Origin: an uncultured Clostridia bacterium | Lineage (GTDB): Bacteria; Bacillota; Clostridia; Lachnospirales; Anaerotignaceae | Length of the DNA stretch: 10,699 nt | Direction of reading: 5' to 3' | Assembly: GCA_958420075.1 (NCBI GenBank) | Contig: CATZIM010000040.1 | Coordinates: 1 to 10,699 of the forward strand | Part shown: piece after piece, positions 1-6,591 of the stretch | Numbering within the stretch: position 1 is the stretch's first letter | How the letters are laid out: each line of letters starts with the position of its first letter | Made by a program: the position numbers and the translations under genes | Notes under the pieces: generated by a model | The model's database searches: none | What the model was told of the DNA's origin: nothing | Seen by the model: only the letters and a program-made list of their open reading frames with translations

Positions 1-47
1 CAAAATCCTTTGTAATGATAAGGATTTTGGCTTTCTTTGTTTTCTTA
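1..47. terminator. Intrinsic terminator after thiY (copy 1 of a repeated terminator family)
   Basis: A perfect 10-bp stem (1-10 with 20-29) encloses a 9-nt loop. On the plus strand it is followed by a T-rich tail (31-46). The left flank is cut off by the window edge, so the minus-strand T tail that would end the thi operon cannot be seen. The stem core AAATCCTT / AAGGATTT and the TTTTCTTA flank (40-47) recur at 4957-5002 and 5931-5981. It is probably bidirectional, ending thiY from the right and an unseen gene from the left. Confidence 0.7.
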
Positions 48-99
48 TGAAGATGTCCCTAATCAGGTTGGTTCTTTTTTTCTTTTCACACTAGTTCTT

Positions 100-1134
100 T
101 TACTGTGCTTCGTCCAGCAGGTTTACCACCAATCCGCTGACATCGGCTTCTTTTGTCAGAATGCCAACTTCATACATCCAGTCAGCGTTTTCCTGCCATA
201 CGGATGCTTCCTGATGCAGGAAAGGCGCGGATTCTGTTTCCATATCGGGCAGCAGGATTTCCATGCTCTGTCTTTCTACGTTTTCAGACAGAGGGAAGTT
301 TGCTTCGTTCTGGTTGTCCAGCAGAATCTGCAATACTTCATCAGGGTTGTTCTTCATATCTTCAAAGCCTTTCTGGCAAGCACGGAGGAAGCCCTGATAT
401 TTTTCGGGATTTTCATTGATGGCATCTTTGTTTGCCAGAAACACCAGTTCATAGCCCTGAGGCACGCCAAAGTCTGTGGGATAGAAGTAATTTACTTCAA
501 AGCCCTGTTCTTCCATCTGAGGCACTTCGTGGTTGACCATGTTACCGATGGTAGCGTCTACCTGACCTGTTGTCAGTGCGGACATCAGGTCGAAACCAAC
601 GTCGATGCATTCGCAGTCGTCAGCAGTCAAGCCTGCATTCTGCAGCATTGCCTGAATCTGTGCTTCAGACAGGACAGTACCTGCATAGCCGATCTTCTTG
701 CCAGCCAGATCTTTTGCTTCTGTGATGCCGCTGTCTTTCAGGGAAATGACAACGTTCATGGATTTCTGTGTCACCGCACCGATGGAAACGATGGGCACAT
801 TTTCCTCACAGGAAGTCATGATGGCATCCTGCATGTAGTACACACCGGCATCTGCTTTGCCAGCAGCAGGCAGGGAAATGCCGTCATTGGTGTTGGCAGG
901 GAACTGGATTACCAGATTCAGACCTTCTTCCGCAAAATAGCCTTTTTCCATGGCATCATACAGGAAGGCGTGTACCGCGTTGGGGTACCAGTCCAGCACA
1001 ATGGAAAAATCCTCCAGCTGTGCTTCGTCGCCAGTGGTTTCGGCTGTAGTGTCTGCGGATTCTCCACTTCCGCAGGCTGTCATGCCGAATACCATAGCCG
1101 CTGCCATGAGCATCGCAAACAATTTCTTTTTCAT
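100..1134 (-). CDS. thiY: Thiamine-precursor (HMP-type pyrimidine) ABC transporter substrate-binding lipoprotein ThiY
   Basis: This is the extracytoplasmic binding protein that delivers a thiamine pyrimidine precursor to the ThiX/ThiZ ABC importer. The 344-residue product starts with a lipoprotein signal: a KKK n-region, a hydrophobic stretch, and a lipobox MTAC giving a lipidated Cys21. After a Ser/Thr/Glu-rich linker the mature domain opens with DWYPNAVHAFLYDAMEKGYF, typical of the NMT1/THI5-like family, and it ends near the usual length. I start it at the ATG (1132-1134) because AGGAG lies nine bases upstream. The adjacent GTG (1135-1137) is the weaker choice. The ribosome-binding site lies inside the end of thiX, which suggests translational coupling. 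Related families bind sulfonates or nitrate analogues. The TPP riboswitch and tenA in the same operon favour a thiamine-pyrimidine ligand, but the exact ligand (HMP or its aminomethyl/formylamino form) is inferred. Confidence 0.9.
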   Translation of the reverse strand: MKKKLFAMLMAAAMVFGMTACGSGESADTTAETTGDEAQLEDFSIVLDWYPNAVHAFLYDAMEKGYFAEEGLNLVIQFPANTNDGISLPAAGKADAGVYYMQDAIMTSCEENVPIVSIGAVTQKSMNVVISLKDSGITEAKDLAGKKIGYAGTVLSEAQIQAMLQNAGLTADDCECIDVGFDLMSALTTGQVDATIGNMVNHEVPQMEEQGFEVNYFYPTDFGVPQGYELVFLANKDAINENPEKYQGFLRACQKGFEDMKNNPDEVLQILLDNQNEANFPLSENVERQSMEILLPDMETESAPFLHQEASVWQENADWMYEVGILTKEADVSGLVVNLLDEAQ

Positions 1135-1137
1135 CAC

Positions 1138-1881
1138 TTAGATCTCCTTTCTCCATTTGATAAAACGATATTCCAAGACGGTAATGATCCCAACGGCAAG
1201 CATAGCCGTTATGGACAACAGCACCACAGGCGCGAAAACGCCTGCGCCGTCCAACTGTGTCATCATACGTTTGCTGAAGTAGCCCAGGCCTTCCTGTGCC
1301 CCCAGCCATTCGGCAATGGCAGCCCCGATGACGCTGAGGGGGATGGCCATTTTGATGGCGGAGAAAAAGTTGGGCAGTGCCGTAGGCAGTTTCAGCTTCC
1401 AGAAAATATCGGCTTTTGTTGCGCCGTAAGTCTGCAATAATTCTTCCATTTCCCGTTTGGTGGCTTTGAAGCCGTCAAAGACCGTAATGGCAATGGGGAA
1501 AAAGGTGATCAAAATGGTTACCAGCACCTTGCTCCAGATGGAATAGCCAAACCAGAGGATAAACAAAGGCGCGATGGCTGTGGTAGGGATGGTCTGGGAT
1601 GCCACAATAACGGGATACAGCGCCCGTTCCACTTTTTCATTGGCATCCATGACAACTGCCAGCAAAATCCCCAGCACAATGGAAATCAAAAGCCCAATGG
1701 CAGTGACTTTCATGGTTGCAGGCAGATGCACCAAAAACAGGGGTTCCCGCAGCTCCCACAGCCGCACACAAATCTGTGTAGGTGACGGCAGGATATAGGC
1801 CGCGTCGATAATCATGGCGATGCCCTGCCACAGCAACAGCAGAACCACAGCTAGAATCACAGAAGGCAGATGTTTTTTCAT
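1138..1881 (-). CDS. thiX: Thiamine-precursor ABC transporter permease ThiX
   Basis: This is the inner-membrane permease of the pyrimidine importer, 247 residues. It belongs to the binding-protein-dependent transport permease family (SsuC/TauC/ThiX type). Hydrophobic segments are visible near residues 7-25, 58-78, 92-112, 118-138, 175-192 and 215-237. The cytoplasmic EAA loop, which docks on the ATPase, spans about residues 147-166 (EELLQTYGATKADIF, then a KLPTALP end). The start codon overlaps the thiZ stop codon (ATGA at 1878-1881), so the two are translationally coupled. Its TAA stop abuts the thiY start. Alone it could be a sulfonate permease, and the operon context decides the assignment. 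Confidence 0.9.
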   Translation of the reverse strand: MKKHLPSVILAVVLLLLWQGIAMIIDAAYILPSPTQICVRLWELREPLFLVHLPATMKVTAIGLLISIVLGILLAVVMDANEKVERALYPVIVASQTIPTTAIAPLFILWFGYSIWSKVLVTILITFFPIAITVFDGFKATKREMEELLQTYGATKADIFWKLKLPTALPNFFSAIKMAIPLSVIGAAIAEWLGAQEGLGYFSKRMMTQLDGAGVFAPVVLLSITAMLAVGIITVLEYRFIKWRKEI

Positions 1882-2633
1882 GGATTCATCACACTCCTTC
1901 TGAGTTTTTCAATAAGTGTTTCTTTCAGTTCCACAATGTCAGGACGTTTCAAATCTTCACGATTGCGCGGGTAAGACAGAGGCACTTCCACCCGTTCCAT
2001 CTGGGAGAAAGGTCTGTCCTGAATGATGTAAATGGTCTTGGAAAGGAAAATGGCTTCCTCTACGTCGTGGGTGATGAACAATATGGTTTTATGGTAATGC
2101 TCCCACTGATGCAGCAGCCATTCCTGCATATCCACACGGGTCAGATAGTCCAATGCGCTGAAAGGCTCGTCCAACAGCAGCAGATCCGCCCCGGACAGCA
2201 ATGTACGGGCAAAGGCTACCCTCTGCTTCATACCGCCGGACAGGTCTTTGGGATACTTTTTGGCGTATTCAGAAAGTCCCACTTGTTCCAGCACTTCTTT
2301 GCAGCGTTTTTCCTGTTCTACCTTGGGGACTTTCGCCAGTTCCATAGGCAGGCAGATATTCTTTTCAATGGTGCGCCAAGGAAAGAGCAGGTCTTTCTGA
2401 GGCATAAAAGCACTGTAATTTTTCAATTCCTGCACAGGGCGGCCATCCACCAGTATCCGACCCTGCTGTAATTTTTCCAGACCATTGATGAGGCGGAAAA
2501 TGGTGCTTTTGCCGCAGCCGCTGGCGCCGATGATGGACACGAATTCCCTGTCCTCCACCTGAAAATTCAAATTCCGCATCATGTCGAAGTCATCTTCGGC
2601 ATAACGGAAGGATACATTTTCAAATTGCAGCAT
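1878..2633 (-). CDS. thiZ: Thiamine-precursor ABC transporter ATP-binding protein ThiZ
   Basis: This is the cytoplasmic ATPase that powers the ThiXYZ importer, 251 residues. All nucleotide-binding motifs are intact: Walker A GASGCGKST (36-44), Q-loop MPQKDLLFPW (Gln79), signature LSGGMKQR (131-138), Walker B LLLLDEPFSALD (151-162) and the switch histidine in ITHD (His189). It is of the nitrate/sulfonate/thiamine-precursor type (TauB/SsuB-like). It begins 21 bases after the tenA stop and overlaps thiX by four bases. The ribosome-binding site is less ideal than its neighbours', with AAGGAG about 13 bases before the ATG, so its translation may depend partly on ribosomes finishing tenA. Confidence 0.9.
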   Translation of the reverse strand: MLQFENVSFRYAEDDFDMMRNLNFQVEDREFVSIIGASGCGKSTIFRLINGLEKLQQGRILVDGRPVQELKNYSAFMPQKDLLFPWRTIEKNICLPMELAKVPKVEQEKRCKEVLEQVGLSEYAKKYPKDLSGGMKQRVAFARTLLSGADLLLLDEPFSALDYLTRVDMQEWLLHQWEHYHKTILFITHDVEEAIFLSKTIYIIQDRPFSQMERVEVPLSYPRNREDLKRPDIVELKETLIEKLRRSVMNP

Positions 2634-2654
2634 AACTTCTTTCGCTCTCCTTCT

Positions 2655-3314
2655 TTACATCTCCATGGCATAAGCCATATCCCAGAACAGTTTTTCATAG
2701 CGGCTGCATTTTACGAAAATATCAGTCAGATATGCTTCCTGTTCGGGAGTGATGTTTTCGCCCAGAGCGTCTACGCAGTCAATGATTTCTTTGGTACTGT
2801 CCGCATATTCCTTGCTGCTGTAGCCCTGTACCCATTCGCCGTAAAGGGGATGTTCCACAGCGCCGGGCACCTTCACATGGTGTTCCCCAATGACCTGATA
2901 GCTCCATGCACATGCCAGCACTGCCATGAGGATTTCCAGCGGGCCCCCTTTGTTTGCCACATCCAGCATATAGGAGGTGTAGGACTGGTTTGTCAGAGCG
3001 GAAGGTGTCTTTGCCACTTCTTCTTCGGTGATGCCCAGTCTTGCCATGTAAGTCTTATGTACGTTCATTTCGCCGTCCAGTACGTCATGCACCATACCGG
3101 CAAAGCGGCGCATCAGTTCCGGGTCTTCTGTTTTGATAACACCGAAAGCGAACACTTTGGCATACTGCAGCAGATAACGGTAATCCTGAATCATGTAAAA
3201 ACGGAATTTTTCCACATCCAGTGTGCCTTCTGCCAGTTCTTTTACGAAAGGCTGGTCTAAATAGCCCATCCAGATATCTTCCACACTTTTATAAAGACGT
3301 TCTGTCAATTTCAT
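2655..3314 (-). CDS. tenA: Thiaminase II / aminopyrimidine aminohydrolase TenA
   Basis: TenA hydrolyses aminomethyl-HMP, a thiamine breakdown product, to hydroxymethylpyrimidine (HMP) for thiamine salvage, and can also cleave thiamine. With the chosen start the protein has 219 residues and the key residues fall where Bacillus TenA has them: Asp44 (MIQDY), catalytic Cys135 and Tyr139 (LACAWSYQ), and a C-terminal glutamate, Glu207, in SRYEKLFWD that corresponds to the family's Glu205. The reading frame stays open further upstream, but a longer start would lie in the leader terminator. AAGGAGG (3324-3330) stands nine bases from the ATG at 3312-3314 and only three from the ATG at 3318-3320, so the former is preferred. 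It is the first gene behind the TPP riboswitch and feeds the same pathway as the importer downstream. Confidence 0.95.
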   Translation of the reverse strand: MKLTERLYKSVEDIWMGYLDQPFVKELAEGTLDVEKFRFYMIQDYRYLLQYAKVFAFGVIKTEDPELMRRFAGMVHDVLDGEMNVHKTYMARLGITEEEVAKTPSALTNQSYTSYMLDVANKGGPLEILMAVLACAWSYQVIGEHHVKVPGAVEHPLYGEWVQGYSSKEYADSTKEIIDCVDALGENITPEQEAYLTDIFVKCSRYEKLFWDMAYAMEM

Positions 3315-3338
3315 GTCCATTTTCCTCCTTTTTTCCAC

Positions 3339-3372
3339 AAAAAAAATTCTTTCCCTCTTAGAAGGAAAGAAT
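3339..3372 (-). terminator. Riboswitch-controlled intrinsic terminator before tenA
   Basis: On the minus strand, a 9-bp stem (ATTCTTTCC at 3372-3364 pairing with GGAAAGAAT at 3354-3346) is followed by eight T residues (3346-3339). It lies between the TPP aptamer and tenA. Its 5' arm can also pair with the 3' strand of aptamer helix P1 (3401-3409), so it should form only when TPP is bound. Confidence 0.88.
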
Positions 3373-3399
3373 CTTATAACTTCCATATCATCTTGTATT

Positions 3400-3485
3400 G
3401 CTTCCCTCCGATGGTACTAACCACATCAAGTTCAAAGGGTTGGAATCTGCATTCCTCTCAGCCGCTCAAAGACGGCACCCCCAGC
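3400..3485 (-). ncRNA. TPP riboswitch (THI element)
   Basis: This is the thiamine-pyrophosphate-sensing aptamer in the leader of the tenA-thiZXY operon. Read on the minus strand it has the diagnostic blocks in order: GGGGTGCC, the GCGGCTGAGAGG pyrimidine-sensor block, then ACCCTTTGAACTTGAT, GTTAGTACCA and GGAGGGAAGC. The outer P1 helix is closed by GCT (3485-3483) and AGC (3402-3400). The aptamer lies about 85 bases upstream of the tenA start. The terminator between them makes this a transcription-attenuation switch. Confidence 0.96.
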
Positions 3486-3503
3486 TTTGTATTCATTTTC
3501 TTT

Positions 3504-3532
3504 ATTATAGTACAAAAGAAAAGCAATGTAAA
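3504..3532 (-). promoter_or_regulatory. Sigma-A promoter of the TPP riboswitch-tenA-thiZXY operon
   Basis: The minus strand carries TTTACA (-35, 3532-3527) and TATAAT (-10, 3509-3504) with a 17-bp spacer. Transcription would start near 3497, about 12 bases before the aptamer begins, which is the expected arrangement. Confidence 0.85.
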
Positions 3533-3586
3533 TGACTTTTTTGTATACACCATCCCTTTTTTCACACTTTCGCACAAAAAAAATAG

Positions 3587-3598
3587 TTCGCAGGCGAA
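3587..3598. repeat. Short perfect palindrome in the thi / threonine-exporter intergenic region
   Basis: TTCGC-AG-GCGAA is a perfect 5-bp inverted repeat with a 2-bp centre, flanked by an A8 run (3576-3583) and A/T-rich DNA. It lies between the divergent thi promoter and the exporter operon. It could be a regulator site or a remnant terminator stem. The 3533-3678 stretch otherwise holds no gene that I can see, and I find no convincing promoter for the exporter genes. Confidence 0.25.
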
Positions 3599-3692
3599 AT
3601 AATTTTACAGAAAATTCCCTTTACATTTTGCCAAAAAAGAATACACTTAGTATGACAACAACGAAATTTACAATATTTGGAGGTAAAAGGTA

Positions 3693-4451
3693 ATGGACGA
3701 CGATACCAAGCTGCTGAATCTGGCACTGGACGCCGGTGAGATCATGCTGACATCTGGCGCGGAAACATACCGCGTACAGGATACCATGCTGCGTATTCTT
3801 TCCGTCAGCGGACGAAAACACGTAGAAGCCCTGGCGCTGTCTACCATGCTCATTGTGAGCCTGCCCCGTGAAGAAAAGGGGCCCCTTTCCATGGCAAGAG
3901 GGGTAAGTGACCGCTCAGTTAATTTTGAGAAAATCTGTGCCGTCAACAACATGAGCCGCTCTTTTGTCGCTGGGAAAATCACCTTGGAAGAAGCCACACA
4001 AAAAGTGCTGGAAATCCACTACGCCCCGTCTTTTGCGCCATGGCAGCGGATTTTGGGCTATGCCCTCACGTCCGGCGGTCTGACCATGGTATACAACGGC
4101 ACCTTCTGGGACGGCGTCGCCGCCTTTTTCATCGGCACCCTCCTGGGCATTATGACATATATCATGAGCAAACGAAAAACATCTTACTTTTTCAGTTCCT
4201 TTACCGGCGGTCTGCTGACAGGGTTATTGGCATGCCTGTTCCATTTGATTCTGCCTTTCACCCAGATCGATATGATGATTGTCGGCAGCATCATGCCCAT
4301 ACTGCCGGGCATTACCCTGACAAAAGGTATCCGTGACCTTTTGGAGGGCAATTTCATCAGCGGTAATGCCAAACTGATGGAAGCCTTCCTCATTGCCTGT
4401 GCCATCGCCGCCGGCGTCGCTATGGCTTTGAGTATCTTCCCCAATTTTTAA
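3693..4451 (+). CDS. Threonine/serine exporter, large subunit (ThrE N-terminal domain, YjjP-like)
   Basis: This is the larger half of a split ThrE-family exporter, 252 residues, inferred to export threonine and/or serine across the cytoplasmic membrane. The N-terminal 110 or so residues are soluble and carry the family landmark SGAETYRVQDTM (21-32). The second half has about five membrane segments (roughly 121-136, 139-157, 167-188, 192-206, 228-249) and the conserved block PGITLTKGIRDLLEGNFISG near 204-223. GGAGG at 3679-3683, nine bases upstream, supports the start. The gene for the small subunit begins 18 bases after its stop, and the two halves together match the length of one-piece ThrE. 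Whether succinate, as reported for the related YjjPB pair, is also a substrate cannot be judged from sequence. Confidence 0.88.
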   Translation: MDDDTKLLNLALDAGEIMLTSGAETYRVQDTMLRILSVSGRKHVEALALSTMLIVSLPREEKGPLSMARGVSDRSVNFEKICAVNNMSRSFVAGKITLEEATQKVLEIHYAPSFAPWQRILGYALTSGGLTMVYNGTFWDGVAAFFIGTLLGIMTYIMSKRKTSYFFSSFTGGLLTGLLACLFHLILPFTQIDMMIVGSIMPILPGITLTKGIRDLLEGNFISGNAKLMEAFLIACAIAAGVAMALSIFPNF

Positions 4452-4469
4452 GATGTGCAGGAGGTTATT

Positions 4470-4946
4470 ATGACAGACATCACATTGAAAATGATTGTAT
4501 TTCAGGCAGCCTTTTCCTTCGTCGGCAGCTGGGGCTACTCCATCATCTGCAATGCTCCCAGAAGGGAACTGCTTTACAGCGGCATCAATGGCTTTTTGTC
4601 CTGGTTTGTATATATGATTGTCTTTTCCTATACAGAAAGCGCCACAACCGCTACACTCATTGCCACCATGGCCATCACTGCCACAGCGCGGTTCCTTTCC
4701 TACCACAGACAGGAACCTTCCATCCTGTACCAGATTCCCGGCGTACTGTCACTGGTGCCCGGTGCTGCGGTTTACAACACCATGCAGGCTGCCATCAAAG
4801 GCAATATCCTTTCCACCTATTCCAATGCTCTGACAGGGTTCAAGCTCTCCGGTGCCATTGCCATCGGTTCTCTGATCATTCTGGTATTGCCTTACAAGGC
4901 CTTTGAAATCTTCCCTCGTTTCGGGAAAAAGAAACAGGGCAACTGA
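4470..4946 (+). CDS. Threonine/serine exporter, small subunit (ThrE_2 domain, YjjB-like)
   Basis: This is the second half of the split exporter, 158 residues and almost wholly hydrophobic, with about four membrane segments. It carries the family landmark IPGVLSLVPGAAVYNTM (about 91-107). It ends in a short basic tail (GKKKQGN), as expected for a cytoplasmic C-terminus. The ATG at 4470 is preceded by AGGAGG (4459-4464), five bases away. An in-frame GTG at 4455 would lie in front of this ribosome-binding site and is rejected as the start. It is the last gene of the operon, which ends at the bidirectional terminator at 4957-5002. Confidence 0.87.
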   Translation: MTDITLKMIVFQAAFSFVGSWGYSIICNAPRRELLYSGINGFLSWFVYMIVFSYTESATTATLIATMAITATARFLSYHRQEPSILYQIPGVLSLVPGAAVYNTMQAAIKGNILSTYSNALTGFKLSGAIAIGSLIILVLPYKAFEIFPRFGKKKQGN

Positions 4947-4956
4947 AAAACGACAG

Positions 4957-5002
4957 AAAAAAAGCCGAAATCCTTTCTTAATAAGGATTTCGGCTTTTCT
5001 TA
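4957..5002. terminator. Bidirectional intrinsic terminator (copy 2 of the repeated family)
   Basis: A perfect 16-bp stem (4960-4975 with 4983-4998) has a 7-nt loop, an A run on the left (4957-4963) and a T-rich stretch on the right (4995-5006). It separates two convergent genes, the small exporter subunit from the left and the PNPOx-like gene from the right. The stem core and TTTTCTTA flank match the copies at 1-47 and 5931-5981. Confidence 0.92.
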
Positions 5003-5016
5003 TTTCAAAAAATTTC

Positions 5017-5412
5017 TTACAGTGCCATGGATTCCTGAGGGGCTGTGAAAGAATCGATTGTCACACTGCCGCCGCCCAGATAAAAGACTTCCATTTTGCC
5101 GTCGTCTTCACTATACATGCTGCGCAGGTCGGGATTCTGTTCCAGCATTGCAACTTTTGCTTCCCGGCTGTTATCCCAAATTACATTGCCGTTGATACGA
5201 ATCCATGTGCCGTCGGGATGCATGGCACATACTTCTGCCAGAGGGTTTTCTTTCAGCTGGCGATATACTTTTTTTGTATTTGCAGTCATCAGATATACGT
5301 GATTCTGGTACAGAGCCACAGCGCCGAAAGGACGTACACGGGGCTGGTTGCGCTCACATGTTGCCAGATAAAAAACTTTACATTCTCTCAAATATTCTAC
5401 AGGATTTTTCAT
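5017..5412 (-). CDS. Pyridoxamine 5'-phosphate oxidase-like flavin-binding protein
   Basis: This is a small (131-residue) protein of the PNPOx-like split-barrel family, which usually binds FMN or another flavin. The N-terminus MKNPVEYLRECKVFYLATCE, then QPRVRPFGAVALY and a central strand pattern ending in TWIRINGNVIWD, fit the short clostridial branch. It is too short for a genuine pdxH enzyme and lacks the extended C-terminal region of those proteins, so pyridoxal phosphate synthesis is unlikely. Family members are often flavin reductases or redox-stress proteins, but the substrate here is unknown. An AGGCGG-like ribosome-binding site lies about eight bases before the ATG. It is divergent from an HxlR-type regulator, which suggests control by that protein, perhaps by redox state or electrophiles. 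Confidence 0.8.
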   Translation of the reverse strand: MKNPVEYLRECKVFYLATCERNQPRVRPFGAVALYQNHVYLMTANTKKVYRQLKENPLAEVCAMHPDGTWIRINGNVIWDNSREAKVAMLEQNPDLRSMYSEDDGKMEVFYLGGGSVTIDSFTAPQESMAL

Positions 5413-5453
5413 ACTTCTACCGCCTTTCTTTTGTTTTTTACGTTTACCATTTC

Positions 5454-5482
5454 ATTATCTTCTGTTATGATAGAAAATACAA
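5454..5482 (-). promoter_or_regulatory. Candidate promoter of the PNPOx-like gene
   Basis: The minus strand has TTGTAT (-35, 5482-5477) and GATAAT (-10, 5459-5454) with a 17-bp spacer, about 42 bases upstream of the start codon. The -10 box is good and the -35 moderate. The palindrome at 5503-5522 lies just upstream of it. Confidence 0.55.
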
Positions 5483-5502
5483 GTACGATTTTTTTCTATA
5501 CC

Positions 5503-5522
5503 TAGTATAGTAAAAGATACTA
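5503..5522. promoter_or_regulatory. Candidate HxlR operator (inverted repeat) in the divergent intergenic region
   Basis: TAGTAT (5503-5508) and ATACTA (5517-5522) form a perfect inverted repeat around an 8-bp spacer, immediately before the regulator's ribosome-binding site and between two divergent genes. Position and symmetry suit autoregulation by a dimeric HxlR protein. That this regulator binds it is inference. Confidence 0.5.
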
Positions 5523-5535
5523 AGGAGGCATCCTC

Positions 5536-5892
5536 ATGGAACCAGAAAAACGAAATCCCTGCCCTTTTGTCACTGCCCAGAAACTGCTGGCAGGCAAATG
5601 GAGCATCCTCATCCTGCACCTGCTCCACGGACGAACCCTGCGGTTCGGGCAATTGCAGAAACAAATGCCCAAAATGACCCACGCCACATTGTCCAAACAG
5701 CTGAAATTGCTGGAAGCCAGCGGTTTGATTGTCCGCACAGAATATCCCGGCGTGCCGCCGAAAGTGGAATACAGCGTCAGCCAGATCGGCGAGGCTTTTT
5801 ACCCCGTGCTGGACAGTCTGGAAGCCTTCGGCATGGCCTATACCCAGTGGCAGAAACAGCAGACAGACGAGAAAAAACCGGAAACTCTATAA
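5536..5892 (+). CDS. HxlR-family winged-helix transcriptional regulator
   Basis: This is a 118-residue one-domain DNA-binding protein of the HxlR/MarR-like winged-helix group. The family signature is clear: CPFVTAQKLLAGKWSILIL (residues 9-27, with the N-terminal cysteine common in this family), FGQLQKQMP, then the recognition helix around THATLSKQLKLLEASGLI and the wing VPPKVEYSVSQIGEAF. The C-terminal helix (about 85-105) would dimerise. A cysteine at residue 9 could serve as a redox or electrophile sensor, as in some characterised HxlR members, but this is not shown here. AGGAGG (5523-5528), seven bases upstream, supports the start. The likely target is its own gene and the divergent flavoprotein. 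Its transcript should end at the hairpin at 5931-5970. Confidence 0.92.
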   Translation: MEPEKRNPCPFVTAQKLLAGKWSILILHLLHGRTLRFGQLQKQMPKMTHATLSKQLKLLEASGLIVRTEYPGVPPKVEYSVSQIGEAFYPVLDSLEAFGMAYTQWQKQQTDEKKPETL

Positions 5893-5930
5893 AGCAAATT
5901 TCCCTTAAGAAAACAAATTCCAGTAAAATA

Positions 5931-5981
5931 AAAAGCTGAAATCCTTATGATACAAAGGATTTCAGCTTTTTTGTTTTCTTA
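5931..5981. terminator. Bidirectional intrinsic terminator (copy 3 of the repeated family)
   Basis: A perfect 16-bp stem (5931-5946 with 5955-5970) with an 8-nt loop is followed on the plus side by T6 and more T-rich DNA, and has an A-rich left flank. It ends the HxlR gene from the left and recR from the right. The recR stop codon (5979-5981) lies inside the element's conserved TTTTCTTA flank. Confidence 0.92.
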
Positions 5982-6575
5982 TAATTCCCTTCTGCCTTCC
6001 AGTGCTCTGGAAAGGGTCACTTCGTCCACATATTCCAAATCGCCGCCTACAGGCACGCCATTGGCAATACGTGTCACCTTTACCCCCATGGGTTTCAGCA
6101 GACGGCTGATATACATGGCCGTTGCTTCCCCTTCCACATTTGGGTTGGTGGCAAGGATGACTTCCTTCACATTCTCGTCCATGCGCTTCACCAATTCCGC
6201 AATACGGATATCATTGGGGCCTACGCCTGTCATGGGAGAAATAGCACCGTGGAGTACGTGATAGACACCGTGGAATTCTCTGGTGCGTTCATAAGCCGCC
6301 ATATCTCTGGGGTCCTCCACCACCATGATGGTGCCGTGGTCCCGGTTTGGATTGGCGCAGACGGGACAAGGGTCTTCGTCTGTGAGATTACAGCAGACAG
6401 AGCAATAATGGACCTGCTGTTTCGCTTCCAGAATGGCACCTGCAAGGGCTGCCACTTTTTCCTCAGGCATATGGATGATATGAAAAGCCAGACGCTGTGC
6501 CGACTTGCCGCCGATGCCCGGCAGACCTGCCAGCTGCTCAATGAGTCTGGTAATGGGATTTCCGTAGTAATTCAT
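5979..6575 (-). CDS. recR: Recombination mediator protein RecR
   Basis: RecR works with RecO and RecF to load RecA at single-stranded gaps during recombinational repair. The 198-residue length is standard. Domains in order are an N-terminal helix-hairpin-helix with [16 protein letters not shown] (18-33), a C4 zinc finger (Cys58, Cys61, Cys70, Cys73 in [17 protein letters not shown]), and a Toprim domain from about residue 82 ([21 protein letters not shown] at 144-155). The C-terminal [20 protein letters not shown] is also typical. An AGAGGG site lies five bases from the ATG. It is 16 bases behind ybaB and almost certainly cotranscribed with it. This ybaB-recR pairing beside dnaX is conserved across many bacteria. 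Confidence 0.98.
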   Translation of the reverse strand: MNYYGNPITRLIEQLAGLPGIGGKSAQRLAFHIIHMPEEKVAALAGAILEAKQQVHYCSVCCNLTDEDPCPVCANPNRDHGTIMVVEDPRDMAAYERTREFHGVYHVLHGAISPMTGVGPNDIRIAELVKRMDENVKEVILATNPNVEGEATAMYISRLLKPMGVKVTRIANGVPVGGDLEYVDEVTLSRALEGRREL

Positions 6576-6591
6576 GGTATCCCTCTTTTTC

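Noticed and set aside
37..1440. Long plus-strand open frame (467 codons) opposite thiY and part of thiX
   Set aside because: It runs antisense to two clear genes, has no ribosome-binding site or recognisable domain, and reads as a Cys/His/Phe-rich composition typical of a complementary-strand shadow.
3315..3386. Upstream extension of tenA to a start at 3386
   Set aside because: It would translate through the leader terminator hairpin. The well-spaced ribosome-binding site and the TenA residue numbering (Asp44, Cys135) point to 3314.
3576..3598. Possible minus-strand terminator made by TTCGC-AG-GCGAA and the A8 run
   Set aside because: The stem has only a 2-nt loop and no gene on the minus strand ends there, so it is left as a palindrome only.
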